NCBI GenBank assembly: GCA_937862575.1
Contig: CALMFM010000116.1
Location: 1 to 36,347 of the forward strand
Origin: an uncultured Bacillota bacterium
GTDB taxonomy: Bacteria > Bacillota_I > Bacilli_A > Izemoplasmatales > Hujiaoplasmataceae
Reading direction: 5' to 3'
DNA: 36,347 bases
The notes beneath the pieces were generated by a model. The model ran no database searches and was not told the origin of the DNA. It worked only from the letters and a program-made list of their open reading frames with translations. A program made the position numbers and the translations under genes. The first letter of the stretch is position 1. Each line of letters starts with the position of its first letter. This document shows positions 10,228 to 18,795 of this stretch, one piece after another.

Positions 10228-10297
10228 ACTGGCTACCATCTTGCGAAGGCCCTATAGCTTTGCGTCACTAGTTTTCACTAGTTTTGCTATTTACAGT
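10228..10297 (-). ncRNA. Cyclic di-GMP-I (GEMM) riboswitch aptamer
   Basis: On the minus strand the transcript shows the hallmark elements of the class I c-di-GMP aptamer. There is a 6-bp stem capped by a GAAA tetraloop (ACTAGT-GAAA-ACTAGT), followed directly by the conserved GACGCAAAGC. A second arm contains GGGCC and a GCAA loop, and the 3' end carries GGTAGCCAGTTGCC. ACUG (10297-10294) can pair with CAGU (10231-10228) as a short closing stem. It lies a few bases after the predicted transcription start and directly before a terminator hairpin, 110 bp from the SipW-tag gene. It should sense c-di-GMP and set read-through into the surface-protein operon. Ends are approximate. I could not decide from pairing alone whether the ligand turns the operon on or off. 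Confidence 0.92.
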
Positions 10298-10301
10298 ATA
10301 T

Positions 10302-10330
10302 ATTATAATTGGTTCCATATTTTTTGTCAA
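10302..10330 (-). promoter_or_regulatory. Promoter of the c-di-GMP riboswitch operon
   Basis: Perfect sigma-A type promoter on the minus strand: TTGACA (10325-10330), a 17-bp spacer, and TATAAT (10302-10307). Transcription should begin near 10294-10297, directly at the riboswitch. Confidence 0.9.
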
Positions 10331-10444
10331 TAAAGTTAGTTTTTTTCCTGTTTTTATTATCCAAATATATTATATATTATCTAAAATCTACATTAAAGGT
10401 ATTTTTATACTATCATAAATCATCAAATTCTCACAATATAAATA

Positions 10445-10473
10445 TTGTTTTTAGTGTAAAATAATGTTATCAT
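10445..10473 (+). promoter_or_regulatory. Candidate promoter of the PrsA-like gene
   Basis: TTGTTT (10445-10450), 17-bp spacer, TATCAT (10468-10473), about 25 bp before the ribosome binding site AAGGAGTG. Both boxes deviate from consensus, in contrast to the diverging riboswitch promoter. Confidence 0.5.
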
Positions 10474-10506
10474 AGATATTGCGAAAATTAATAAGGAGTG
10501 TTATAG

Positions 10507-13500
10507 ATGAAAGAAATACTAACCAAGAAATTGCTGATAATCGTTTCTGTTGTGACCTTTATCGTACTCGGCGCTGTTGTCTTGTCTTTGACTGCCGGCA
10601 GAACCTATTATCCGAGTCTAAGTGATCCAGATGGAATCTTTTACCAAAGAGTCGACGATCAAGGCAATGTAATCTACACCATAACAAATCAGGAAATATT
10701 CGAGGAGATCAAAAGTAACGATGGAATTCAACAGTTGCTTTACATGACCGACTCGGTTCTTTTATCGGAATATATAGATCAAGTTACCCAAGATGAGATA
10801 GACGAGAAGATTCTAGAACTCACCTATGGGACTAGCGATCCTGATGAACTTGCTAAATTGGATGACGATACTAAAGAGAAATATGAGATTGCATTCCAAC
10901 AGTCCATGATTCTTGCTGGTTTCCAAAACAATGAAGGTGAGTATGCAAGACTTATCGTGGCTAGAGAGAAATATGCCACTGAACAAGCTGTTCTTGACGA
11001 ACTAATCACTGAAAAGAATGTTGCATTGGAATATCTCAACAACTATTGGGGTGACGTTTCTGCAATCAAGATTCGTTTCACAAGCACTGAAGACGCTAAA
11101 TTCGTAATGCAAAAATTCAATTTGGTTTCTTTAGCTGGAATTGATTTGAGAGAATACAATGGTTATGTTTACAAACAAGAATCGTTGCTTGATTCAGAAG
11201 AAAATATCGTTCAAGCATACATAACAATCGATGTTTACTATTTTGACTCAGAAAATCAAGACATTCTGGATTCAGATGGTGATGTTGCCTATGAATACGG
11301 AGTCAATGGGTTGTACTCTGACGGAACCAACCAATTCAATTTGGTTGACGGCAACTTGCTAAACGGGCTTGGTGAAGTTGTTATATCTACTGACGTATTG
11401 TTTGATAATTCAGAAGATGCATTGGCATACAAAGAAGAAAATACAACTTATTATTCTGTTACAAGAACTGATCCATACAATATGGACGAAACAATTGAAG
11501 TTCGTGATGAAACTGAAGCAGTGGTATTTACAATCGATCCTGATGGACACATCTGGAATACATTAGCTGAAGATGTAACATACACTACTGACTTATATGT
11601 CAACAAAGTATACACAAGCATTGATAAAGTTGTAACAGTAACTTCAAATAACTCTTCTTCTTTGACTGAAGAACAAGTTTTGGCAAAATACATCGAAATG
11701 TACAATTATGTGTACTCATTGTATAGAGACGAACTTCCTACGAATTTAACTGCTCAACAACTTGCAGCAACCGATGACGAATATCTCGCATTCAACTATT
11801 TAGATGAAAAAGACCTAAATCCAACATTGGCAACTTACATGTTCGACACATTAAGCATCGCCGATAGCGAAAGATATTCTCAGACTCCAAAGGCTATCGC
11901 TTCCGGTGTTGACACATATTACTATATGATCTTCAAACTAACTGAAGTGCCTAAGGAAGACTTCATGAGCAAAATCTTCGATTACTTAATTCCACTCGTT
12001 GTCATACCGACATCCATTGGCGCTACCATCGAACTTCCGACTACAACATACTATGGCGGCACAATCGGTTGGTCTTCAAGCAATACAGCTGTTATTTCAA
12101 GCCTTGGAACAGTCAACGTTCCAGACACTGATACTGAAGTTACTTTGACATTTTCAATGACTGTCTTAGGAAAATCAGAAAGCCATTCGATTACCGTTAC
12201 TGTACTTGCAAATGGCGAAACAGACTCAGTTACAGTGCCTGAATGGGAAGAAATTTCCTTGAAAACTCTAATCAACGATCCTACAGCTTACAATATATTA
12301 TTTAACAGGCTGTTAGATGACTATATTACCGGTTCTAACGGCGAAACAAATATCGATACAATCTTGATAGCAACAAGACAAGAATTAGGTCTTAAGATAT
12401 ATGACCATTACCTCGGTCTTGATTATCAAGCCATCGACAAAACTTTTATTACCGAAAAGAGTGGAGACAAACTCATTCTTGCCACTTATGAAAGCACTCT
12501 TACTTCCGATGAGCCTCTACAAATTACAGCTGACCAATTCCTTGAATTCGCTTTGACTAAAAATGCAGCTTTGTATACATTGTATGCATCTCAGTTCAAA
12601 GAGCTTCTCTACTCAACTTATTATACTGAAGTATTCGGCGATCAAAAAGACTTGATGAAAAATAATACTCCGGCAATGGATGAAATGTACACATCGATTA
12701 CCAATGTCAAAGAATACTATGCATACCTTGGACAATTATATGCACAATATGGAATGACTTTCGGTTATGCAACATTCTCAGATTACATTTATGCACAATA
12801 TGGCACCAAGACTGAACTCGGTTTAATGGAATATTTCGTTTCCGGTAAGATTCAACCATATTTCATCAATGAGACTGTCGTCGCAACTGACGTTGTGGAT
12901 GCATTGTATCCAATAGTTCAAGATTACTATGACAATTACTTCAGTTTAGACGTGACTCACCTTTTGATTTATCTTGATTTCGATGAAGACGGAAGCCCTG
13001 ATGATTATTACGAATATAAAGATTCATTGACTCCGGAACAACTTGATGCATTCAATATCTTGCAAGCAGGCTTGGAAATAGCAATCGATGAATACGAAGG
13101 TACCTTCGCTGAATTGATTTCCGAATATAACAAAGCTTCCAGAGAAGATGAAACTTGGGGTATTTACAAGCAAAACGGATTCTTCATTCTTACCGAAGAC
13201 TTGAATACCGTCGATGACAATGATGTTTCACATTCACTCACTTATAGTGGCACTTATGGTGTAAAAGATACCTTCGTGGAAGAATATGTAACAGCTCTTA
13301 TCAACCTTTATCAAGAATATCAACTTGACCAGAATCTTAGCAAGTCTGAAATATATTCTGGTTTGGTAGAGACAAAGTTCGGTCTTCATGTCATCGAAGC
13401 TTCTAAGGGTGATGATTTCGAACAACCAACATGTGACTTCACTGAAACAGACCCAGACAATCCGCTATACTCTGACGGATCAGAAAATGCTAATGAAGCT

Positions 13501-13833
13501 CCTACGCTCGAACAGATGCAACTATATGCTTTATACAAATTCTATTCTATGGTTTATGATTTGACTGACGCCGATATTGAAGCCACATATGGTATCACAG
13601 TTCCTAAATTGCCTACTTCCGTAAAATCAGCTCTTGACTTCTATCTTGGCGATTTACTTGATGGATTATATGTTCTTGGAACAATCAACGTTGACATGTC
13701 GGGAAGACTTGAATCAGGTGAATTCGTATCCAATATCTATACTACTGCTACTAATGCCGAATTGATGGCTATGTTGGCTGATGTAGGTACAGTTTACTTC
13801 GACGCTATCTTCAGCGAATACATTACAGAATAA
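10507..13833 (+). CDS. Large extracytoplasmic PrsA/SurA-like foldase with Ig-like insert
   Basis: An 1108-residue protein with an N-terminal membrane segment (about 8-28) and no lipobox cysteine, so it is probably anchored by an uncleaved signal or is secreted. Residues about 60-130 resemble SurA/PrsA N-terminal helices. About 815-965 resemble a rotamase region, with DVTHLLIYLDFDEDG and the typical tail phrase ETKFGLHVIEASKG. In between, about 495-565, is an Ig-like module (GGTIGWSSSNTAVIS...VTLTF) like the atrophied bacterial Ig domain of surface proteins. The start has AAGGAGTG six bases upstream, and a strong terminator follows. It diverges from the riboswitch operon, which fits a job in folding exported proteins. 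The family assignment rests on remote similarity and peptidyl-prolyl isomerase activity is not shown; a plain surface protein is the alternative. Confidence 0.68.
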   Translation: MKEILTKKLLIIVSVVTFIVLGAVVLSLTAGRTYYPSLSDPDGIFYQRVDDQGNVIYTITNQEIFEEIKSNDGIQQLLYMTDSVLLSEYIDQVTQDEIDEKILELTYGTSDPDELAKLDDDTKEKYEIAFQQSMILAGFQNNEGEYARLIVAREKYATEQAVLDELITEKNVALEYLNNYWGDVSAIKIRFTSTEDAKFVMQKFNLVSLAGIDLREYNGYVYKQESLLDSEENIVQAYITIDVYYFDSENQDILDSDGDVAYEYGVNGLYSDGTNQFNLVDGNLLNGLGEVVISTDVLFDNSEDALAYKEENTTYYSVTRTDPYNMDETIEVRDETEAVVFTIDPDGHIWNTLAEDVTYTTDLYVNKVYTSIDKVVTVTSNNSSSLTEEQVLAKYIEMYNYVYSLYRDELPTNLTAQQLAATDDEYLAFNYLDEKDLNPTLATYMFDTLSIADSERYSQTPKAIASGVDTYYYMIFKLTEVPKEDFMSKIFDYLIPLVVIPTSIGATIELPTTTYYGGTIGWSSSNTAVISSLGTVNVPDTDTEVTLTFSMTVLGKSESHSITVTVLANGETDSVTVPEWEEISLKTLINDPTAYNILFNRLLDDYITGSNGETNIDTILIATRQELGLKIYDHYLGLDYQAIDKTFITEKSGDKLILATYESTLTSDEPLQITADQFLEFALTKNAALYTLYASQFKELLYSTYYTEVFGDQKDLMKNNTPAMDEMYTSITNVKEYYAYLGQLYAQYGMTFGYATFSDYIYAQYGTKTELGLMEYFVSGKIQPYFINETVVATDVVDALYPIVQDYYDNYFSLDVTHLLIYLDFDEDGSPDDYYEYKDSLTPEQLDAFNILQAGLEIAIDEYEGTFAELISEYNKASREDETWGIYKQNGFFILTEDLNTVDDNDVSHSLTYSGTYGVKDTFVEEYVTALINLYQEYQLDQNLSKSEIYSGLVETKFGLHVIEASKGDDFEQPTCDFTETDPDNPLYSDGSENANEAPTLEQMQLYALYKFYSMVYDLTDADIEATYGITVPKLPTSVKSALDFYLGDLLDGLYVLGTINVDMSGRLESGEFVSNIYTTATNAELMAMLADVGTVYFDAIFSEYITE

Positions 13834-13848
13834 ATAAAATCAATTAAA

Positions 13849-13884
13849 AAGAGTTGAACTCAACGGTTCAACTCTTATTTTTTT
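13849..13884. terminator. Bidirectional terminator
   Basis: Hairpin AAGAGTTGAAC-TCAACG-GTTCAACTCTT with a T-run on the plus strand and a shorter one on the minus strand. It separates the PrsA-like gene from the convergent yhaM, and its right end overlaps the yhaM stop. Confidence 0.9.
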
Positions 13885-14809
13885 ACTCTTTTGTCAATTT
13901 GTGTTTGTAATATCTTTCTCGTTCAAGAACCCCTATCGGGCTAGTAAGATGTCCTACTTCGACAAGATTTAGCTCTTCTCCCAACACTGTGGTTTTGGAA
14001 TCGATATTGTCGATGAAATGGATTATCAATGCTTCGGCGATATTCGGTTTCCTAGGAGAACCGAAATTCCCATAATAATGATGGCTAATTATAATATGTT
14101 GCAAAAGCATGGTTTCTTCAGCGTTGGCATATTCAAGTTCAGTAGCTACTGCATCTATCAGACTGGCTCCCATCGTTATATGTCCAATCAGTTTGCCTTT
14201 GATTGTATATTCGCTACCCTCAAATGAATCAAACTCAAAAATCTTGCAGATATCATGGAGAATGATTCCAGAGTTTACCAGATCCTCACTCAAGAACGGA
14301 TAAACATTGAAGAATCCTTCTGCTAATTTCAACATTGAATGGGTATGATAAGCTAATCCTGAAATGTATGCATGGTGAAACTTGGTCGCTGCAGGATAGA
14401 GATAAAAGTCGTCTTTATAACGATTGTAAATTGTTTCTGTAATTCCTTTTAAAACAGGATTGCTCAATTTCTCAATCTTGGCTTCGATGTCTTTTCTGAT
14501 TACTTCAGTTTCCACCGGAGCATAATGATAAAAGAATTTCAATAATTCCTCTTTTTTATTATCCGATATCGACATTTCCCCCATTATGGTATGTTTTTGA
14601 GCTTCGAAATGAATTCGTTCCTTGAATTGAACGGCTATTGTTTCGAAATAGTAGATTTTATTCAAGGATACTTCTTCTTCCTTGGCCAATCTGACAATCA
14701 CATTCTCCGCATCCTCTGTAAGGACATTGATCGGATAACTGTCATATGTCGATTCATTTTTTTGAAGTACTTTTCCGTAAAATTTGTATTCTTTGCCTAC
14801 TTCTATCAT
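13883..14809 (-). CDS. yhaM: 3'-5' exoribonuclease YhaM (HD domain)
   Basis: Cytoplasmic 3'-5' exoribonuclease of the YhaM/Cbf1 family, acting in RNA turnover in Bacillota. The ~308 residues match the usual length near 314. Residues about 1-90 form the OB-fold-like nucleic-acid-binding part (GKVLQKNES). The HD phosphohydrolase core shows KFHHAYISGLAYHTHSM (about 144-160), the metal-binding pair in LHDICK (about 184-189), and later HHYYGNFGSPRKPNIAEA and HFIDNIDSK, all typical of YhaM. ATG 14809 lies 7 nt after GGAG. An upstream in-frame TTG at 14812 is too close to that site. The gene starts just after the TGA of pulA and shares its ribosome binding site region, so it is the third gene of a cca-pulA-yhaM transcript. 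Confidence 0.93.
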   Translation of the reverse strand: MIEVGKEYKFYGKVLQKNESTYDSYPINVLTEDAENVIVRLAKEEEVSLNKIYYFETIAVQFKERIHFEAQKHTIMGEMSISDNKKEELLKFFYHYAPVETEVIRKDIEAKIEKLSNPVLKGITETIYNRYKDDFYLYPAATKFHHAYISGLAYHTHSMLKLAEGFFNVYPFLSEDLVNSGIILHDICKIFEFDSFEGSEYTIKGKLIGHITMGASLIDAVATELEYANAEETMLLQHIIISHHYYGNFGSPRKPNIAEALIIHFIDNIDSKTTVLGEELNLVEVGHLTSPIGVLERERYYKHKLTKE

Positions 14810-14813
14810 CAAA

Positions 14814-16907
14814 TCACTCCTTAATAAAGATATAGGTTCCTATATCATTCAAAATGTATTCATTGCTATCCTCAACCTGATAATTTTGTGAGGATGATAA
14901 AACTAATTTATATTCATCTGGTATGATGACTGTTTCAGATTCTAATAGCGGTTTGAAAATCACCAGAATATTGCACTTTGAATTGTAGTGAATCATCAAT
15001 GATTTGGAATTCATTTCAATGATTTCAGCTTCTTGTTCCAATTCCGAAGATGATTTCAACTTGAAACATCCATATTTCTTTCTGATGGCTATCAGTTTCT
15101 TTATATATTCGACCGATTCATTAAATTCGGCTCTTCTTTCCCAGTCGATCAGATTAATCTCATCAGAGGATATATATGAATTCTCATCCATTTGTTTTGT
15201 TCTGAAGAATTCTTGACCTGAATGAAGGAAAGGTACTCCTTGCGCCAACAATACCATTGAAGTGGCTAGCATCTCTTGTTTTTTCACTAGTTCAATGTCA
15301 TCGGAAATGGTGATGGCTTTGTCGAAGAATGTTTGATTGTCATGACATTCGACGTAGTTGATTGACTGTGATGTGTATTTAAACATGAAGCGGTTATAAG
15401 CGCTGCCAAGCATAACTTGTTTAACCTTATCGATTTCTGAAACATCTCCGGTTGCGTATCCTTTTTCCATAACTTTGAAGGTAGCGCCTTTTATTGTTTC
15501 CCGGAAAGTATCATTGAAGAAGCCAATTGTCGGGATGACGTTTTTGTTTCTCATGTGAGCCATGCGATCTGTGAGATTTGATGAGTACATGTTCCATCCC
15601 TCTCCATATACTATCAAGTGCTCTGATATTTCATGAAGTTCCTGACGAAGTTCATTCATGGTTTCATAATCGATAAGACCCATCAGGTCAAATCTGAACC
15701 CATCGATTTTGAATTCGTTAACCCAGTATTTGACGTTGTCAATGATAAGCTTTCTCATCATTTGGCGATGAGTCGCCACGTCGTTATGACAGCCACTGAC
15801 ATTTGTACAGATTCCTTGTCTATCCACATGATATGGATAGCCTGGAACCAATTTCTCAAATGGGAACTCTTCAGCGTCGAACACATGGTTATATACCACG
15901 TCCATCACTACTGAAATTCCATTCTTGTGCAGAACATCAATCATTTGCCTAAACTCATTGATTCTAGCGTAAGGATCGTTAGGATTGGTTGAGAACCATC
16001 CTTCGGGAACGAAATATTGTTGCGGATTATATCCCCAATTGTATTGTGGTTCGTCTTTGTTTTCATCTATTCCGTCAAAATCAAAGACCGGCATCAACTG
16101 AACATGGGTTATACCTAATTCTTTAAGATAATCAAGTCCGGCACTAAAGCCATCCTTGGTTTTCTTGCCTTCCTCGATAACACCGAGGAATTTGCCTTTA
16201 TGTTCGAAATCAACGCTGGGATCGATTGTGAAATCACGAATGCTCATTTCATAAAGGATAGCGTCAAGCATATTACCGGAAAACTTTGATTTATGTTCCA
16301 TTGGAAAGAATCTGGATTTGTCAACTACATATGAATACTCGCCATTGGCGTTTGAAGCAATTGCGTAAGGATCTACTACGATTCTTTCTTTGCCATTGAC
16401 ATAAACTTGGAATCGATAGCGATACCCTTCTAAATCTCCTTCTATCTCAGCTCTCCAAACCCCGGCATTCTTATAGGTCAAATCATAGATTGATTTTTCA
16501 CCGTTTGGTGATACCAATTCAAGTTTGACATATTTGGCTACTGGTGTCCATACTTTGAACTTTGTGCTTGCTTTTGTATAGGTGAACCCTAAGTCATCTT
16601 TGTTGTATTGGTAGATATTGTCAAACAATTCTGTTCTAACAATCTTTCCGGTATATAACTCAGACATCTCTTTCTTTTGGTTTTGGATGAAGTATAATTC
16701 TCCTAAAAATATATATGCGTCAAAACTGGCGATTAATTTGATTTCAACGCCAATGTTCACTTTCTGTTCTATTTTCAGTTTGATTATTTCTTCATTTCCG
16801 ATTAGGACATATGTATCTTTGTCGCTGTAGTTTTTGATAGGCACAATAATCGTCAGCAAATCAAAATCATCCAGATAACAATAGAATGGTCTCTTATCCT
16901 TTTCCAT
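14814..16907 (-). CDS. pulA: Type I pullulanase
   Basis: Glycoside hydrolase family 13 enzyme that cuts alpha-1,6 branches of pullulan, glycogen or limit dextrins. Its 697 residues lack a signal peptide, so it acts inside the cell, like AmyX/PulA of bacilli. A CBM48-like beta domain (about 95-190) precedes the barrel. The pullulanase signature YNWGYNP is at about 288. The nucleophile Asp lies in GFRFDLMG (about 405), the acid/base Glu in VYGEGWNM (about 435), and the transition-state Asp in VECHDNQTF (about 521). It overlaps the end of cca by 14 bp and ends in TGA, with the yhaM ribosome binding site across its last codons. Suggests storage or scavenging of branched glucans; no other glycogen gene is in the window. 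Confidence 0.96.
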   Translation of the reverse strand: MEKDKRPFYCYLDDFDLLTIIVPIKNYSDKDTYVLIGNEEIIKLKIEQKVNIGVEIKLIASFDAYIFLGELYFIQNQKKEMSELYTGKIVRTELFDNIYQYNKDDLGFTYTKASTKFKVWTPVAKYVKLELVSPNGEKSIYDLTYKNAGVWRAEIEGDLEGYRYRFQVYVNGKERIVVDPYAIASNANGEYSYVVDKSRFFPMEHKSKFSGNMLDAILYEMSIRDFTIDPSVDFEHKGKFLGVIEEGKKTKDGFSAGLDYLKELGITHVQLMPVFDFDGIDENKDEPQYNWGYNPQQYFVPEGWFSTNPNDPYARINEFRQMIDVLHKNGISVVMDVVYNHVFDAEEFPFEKLVPGYPYHVDRQGICTNVSGCHNDVATHRQMMRKLIIDNVKYWVNEFKIDGFRFDLMGLIDYETMNELRQELHEISEHLIVYGEGWNMYSSNLTDRMAHMRNKNVIPTIGFFNDTFRETIKGATFKVMEKGYATGDVSEIDKVKQVMLGSAYNRFMFKYTSQSINYVECHDNQTFFDKAITISDDIELVKKQEMLATSMVLLAQGVPFLHSGQEFFRTKQMDENSYISSDEINLIDWERRAEFNESVEYIKKLIAIRKKYGCFKLKSSSELEQEAEIIEMNSKSLMIHYNSKCNILVIFKPLLESETVIIPDEYKLVLSSSQNYQVEDSNEYILNDIGTYIFIKE

Positions 16908-18075
16908 ATTTTGTCTCCATTAAACTCAAGGCAAATTCCTTGAGCTTCTCATATTCATTAGGTAATTGTCTTGTGATGACCATATAAGTTATGTCATCGA
17001 TAATATCGCCGATTACTTCGGCGTTCCTCTCGGAAGTCAGTTCAAGAATGTCTTGGCCTTTGAATGCTAGGTCACAGGTTTTCCTGATTGGTAATTCATG
17101 GTGGATTTTCCTTATTAAATTTTCTTGATCATTGTCTGGATTCAGAGTCCTTGCGACAGTGTTGGCCATCAAAGGAATATCTTGTCCAAGTCGATAAATA
17201 ATCATCTCATTATATGAGTCATTTTCTGTAACAGTAACCAATTCTATTATTTTGTTAATAAGCGCTTTGTCCTTGTTGGATAATCGCCAATTATAAGGAA
17301 TTTCGCTCTCGTCCAGATAGAAACACAAAGCCAAGAATTCCAGATGGGTCAAATGTACGAATTCTTTTTTTGAAAGAAGATTCAACCCTTTGTCAAGTTC
17401 GGGGAATACCTTTCCAAAGCCAGTGCTTTCCATGACTTTTATAGCCGTTTTTTGATTGTCCCCTTCAAATATCTTTTTAAGTTCTCCAAGGATTCTTTCA
17501 CTAGCTATTTCTTTCAATAAATTGATGTTTCTTTCGACGCTATTCAAAGTCTCTTTTTCAATTGCAAAACCAAGTTTGGAAACAAAGCGGAATGCTCTCA
17601 ATATTCTTAGCGCGTCTTCATCAAATCGCTTATCCGGATTGCCGATGGCTCGAATCAAATGATTTTCAAGGTCTTTCTTGCCTTCAAACAAATCGATTAC
17701 TTTTTCTTCATAATCCATTGCGAATGCATTTATCGTGAAGTCTCTTCTACTTAAGTCCTCTTCAAGACTGGTTGAGAAACTAACTTCTTCTGGTTTTCGA
17801 TGATTTATATAGTCACCGTCAGTTCGATAAGTTGTTACCTCGTAACCATGGTTTCCTTCAAAAACAGTTATAGTTCCGTATTTCAATCCTGTAGCTTTGG
17901 TTTTGGGGAATAGTGACTGAACTTGTTTAGGTAGTGCATTTGTGGTAATGTCAATATCGCTGATAACCTTACCTAAAAGGAAATCCCGAACAAAGCCTCC
18001 AACAAAAAAAGCCTGATAGCCGTTATCAAGTAATTTCTTGACTATTTCTCTGCCTTTTTCATAGTAATCTTTCAT
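16894..18075 (-). CDS. cca: CCA tRNA nucleotidyltransferase
   Basis: Adds or repairs the 3'-CCA end of tRNAs. Its 393 residues match class II bacterial enzymes. The nucleotidyltransferase head shows VGGFVRDFLLGK and the metal-binding pair in SDIDITTNA. Next come YEVTTYR and RRDFTINAFAMD, the neck with DEDALRILRAFRFVSKLGF, and a helical tail. Because all three tRNA genes in this window already encode CCA, repair is likely a main task. ATG 18075 follows AAGGTGATT. It is the first gene of the cca-pulA-yhaM operon, with a TGA-TATAAT extended -10 box about 17 bp upstream of the start. Confidence 0.97.
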   Translation of the reverse strand: MKDYYEKGREIVKKLLDNGYQAFFVGGFVRDFLLGKVISDIDITTNALPKQVQSLFPKTKATGLKYGTITVFEGNHGYEVTTYRTDGDYINHRKPEEVSFSTSLEEDLSRRDFTINAFAMDYEEKVIDLFEGKKDLENHLIRAIGNPDKRFDEDALRILRAFRFVSKLGFAIEKETLNSVERNINLLKEIASERILGELKKIFEGDNQKTAIKVMESTGFGKVFPELDKGLNLLSKKEFVHLTHLEFLALCFYLDESEIPYNWRLSNKDKALINKIIELVTVTENDSYNEMIIYRLGQDIPLMANTVARTLNPDNDQENLIRKIHHELPIRKTCDLAFKGQDILELTSERNAEVIGDIIDDITYMVITRQLPNEYEKLKEFALSLMETKYGKG

Positions 18076-18091
18076 TCAAATCACCTTACAT

Positions 18092-18100
18092 ATTATATCA
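18092..18100 (-). promoter_or_regulatory. Extended -10 promoter of cca operon
   Basis: TGATATAAT on the minus strand (TATAAT at 18092-18097). No convincing -35 box. The leader is very short and leads straight into AAGGTGATT. Confidence 0.6.
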
Positions 18101-18158
18101 TAATCAATTCTTATTTCCTATTCCATTTGTTTAAATACGTTCAAAGACACATGCTATA

Positions 18159-18167
18159 TGTTATAAT
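18159..18167 (+). promoter_or_regulatory. Extended -10 promoter of yigZ
   Basis: TGTTATAAT (TATAAT at 18162-18167) with GGTGAT at 18175-18180 and ATG at 18184. Transcription would start almost at the ribosome binding site. Confidence 0.6.
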
Positions 18168-18183
18168 ATTGTATGGTGATTTT

Positions 18184-18795
18184 ATGTATTCAATCAAAAA
18201 CCGAATTACAAAGGAAATCGAAGAGAAGAAATCCAGATTCATAGGCGTAGCTACGTCTATTTCTTCAGAAGAATCCGCAAAAGAAGTATTAAGTGAACTG
18301 CGCAAGGAGTATCCAAACGCTACCCACTATACTTATGCTTTAATTCTCGGTGATACGGGAATCATCCAAAAAGCTTCGGATGATGGCGAACCGACAAGGA
18401 CAGCTGGATATCCAATACTTGAAGTTCTTCTCAAGAATGATATGACTAATGTAATATTGGTTGTAATCCGATATTTTGGCGGAGTAAAGTTAGGTGCTGG
18501 TGGTTTGATTCGAGCCTATTCCAAGACAGCAGCGGAAACGTTATCTATTTGTCAACGTACTAAAAAAAATATAACTTATCTCTGCCAAGTCAAAACCGAT
18601 TATGATCATATTGGTAACGTCGATAAATATTTGCGAGAGAATACCAATCTTATCGATGTTGAGTATGATCAAAACATCCTCTTCACCTTCAAGATAGAAT
18701 CAACTAGACTTGAGTTTACGAGAGAAGAGTTGTTTCAAAAAAATAATTTCGAGGATAGCCTCGAAATCATTGAAGAATTTTCAGAATACTCGTGA
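18184..18795 (+). CDS. yigZ: YigZ/IMPACT family protein
   Basis: A 203-residue member of the UPF0029/IMPACT family (YigZ in E. coli, YvyE in B. subtilis), a conserved cytoplasmic protein linked to translation or proteolysis whose precise role is not settled. The family core is clear: KKSRFIGVA, the strongly conserved ASDDGEPTRTAGYPILEVL, and VIRYFGGVKLGAGGLIRAYSKT, followed by a small ferredoxin-like C-terminal domain. A longer frame reaches back to 18127, but that start lies upstream of the -10 box. ATG 18184 follows GGTGATTTT and fits the family. The TGA stop abuts the stop codon of the convergent DUF1146 gene with no gap. Confidence 0.93.
   Translation: MYSIKNRITKEIEEKKSRFIGVATSISSEESAKEVLSELRKEYPNATHYTYALILGDTGIIQKASDDGEPTRTAGYPILEVLLKNDMTNVILVVIRYFGGVKLGAGGLIRAYSKTAAETLSICQRTKKNITYLCQVKTDYDHIGNVDKYLRENTNLIDVEYDQNILFTFKIESTRLEFTREELFQKNNFEDSLEIIEEFSEYS
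18737..18767 (-). terminator. Minus-strand terminator embedded in yigZ
   Basis: On the minus strand ATTTCGAGG-CTAT-CCTCGAAAT is a perfect 9-bp hairpin followed by TATTTTTTT. It lies ~30-60 bp past the stop of the DUF1146 gene, inside codons of yigZ on the other strand. On the plus strand no T-run follows the hairpin. Confidence 0.8.

Noticed and set aside
18127-18183. Earlier start for yigZ
   Set aside because: It lies upstream of the -10 box and has no ribosome binding site; family alignment begins at 18184.
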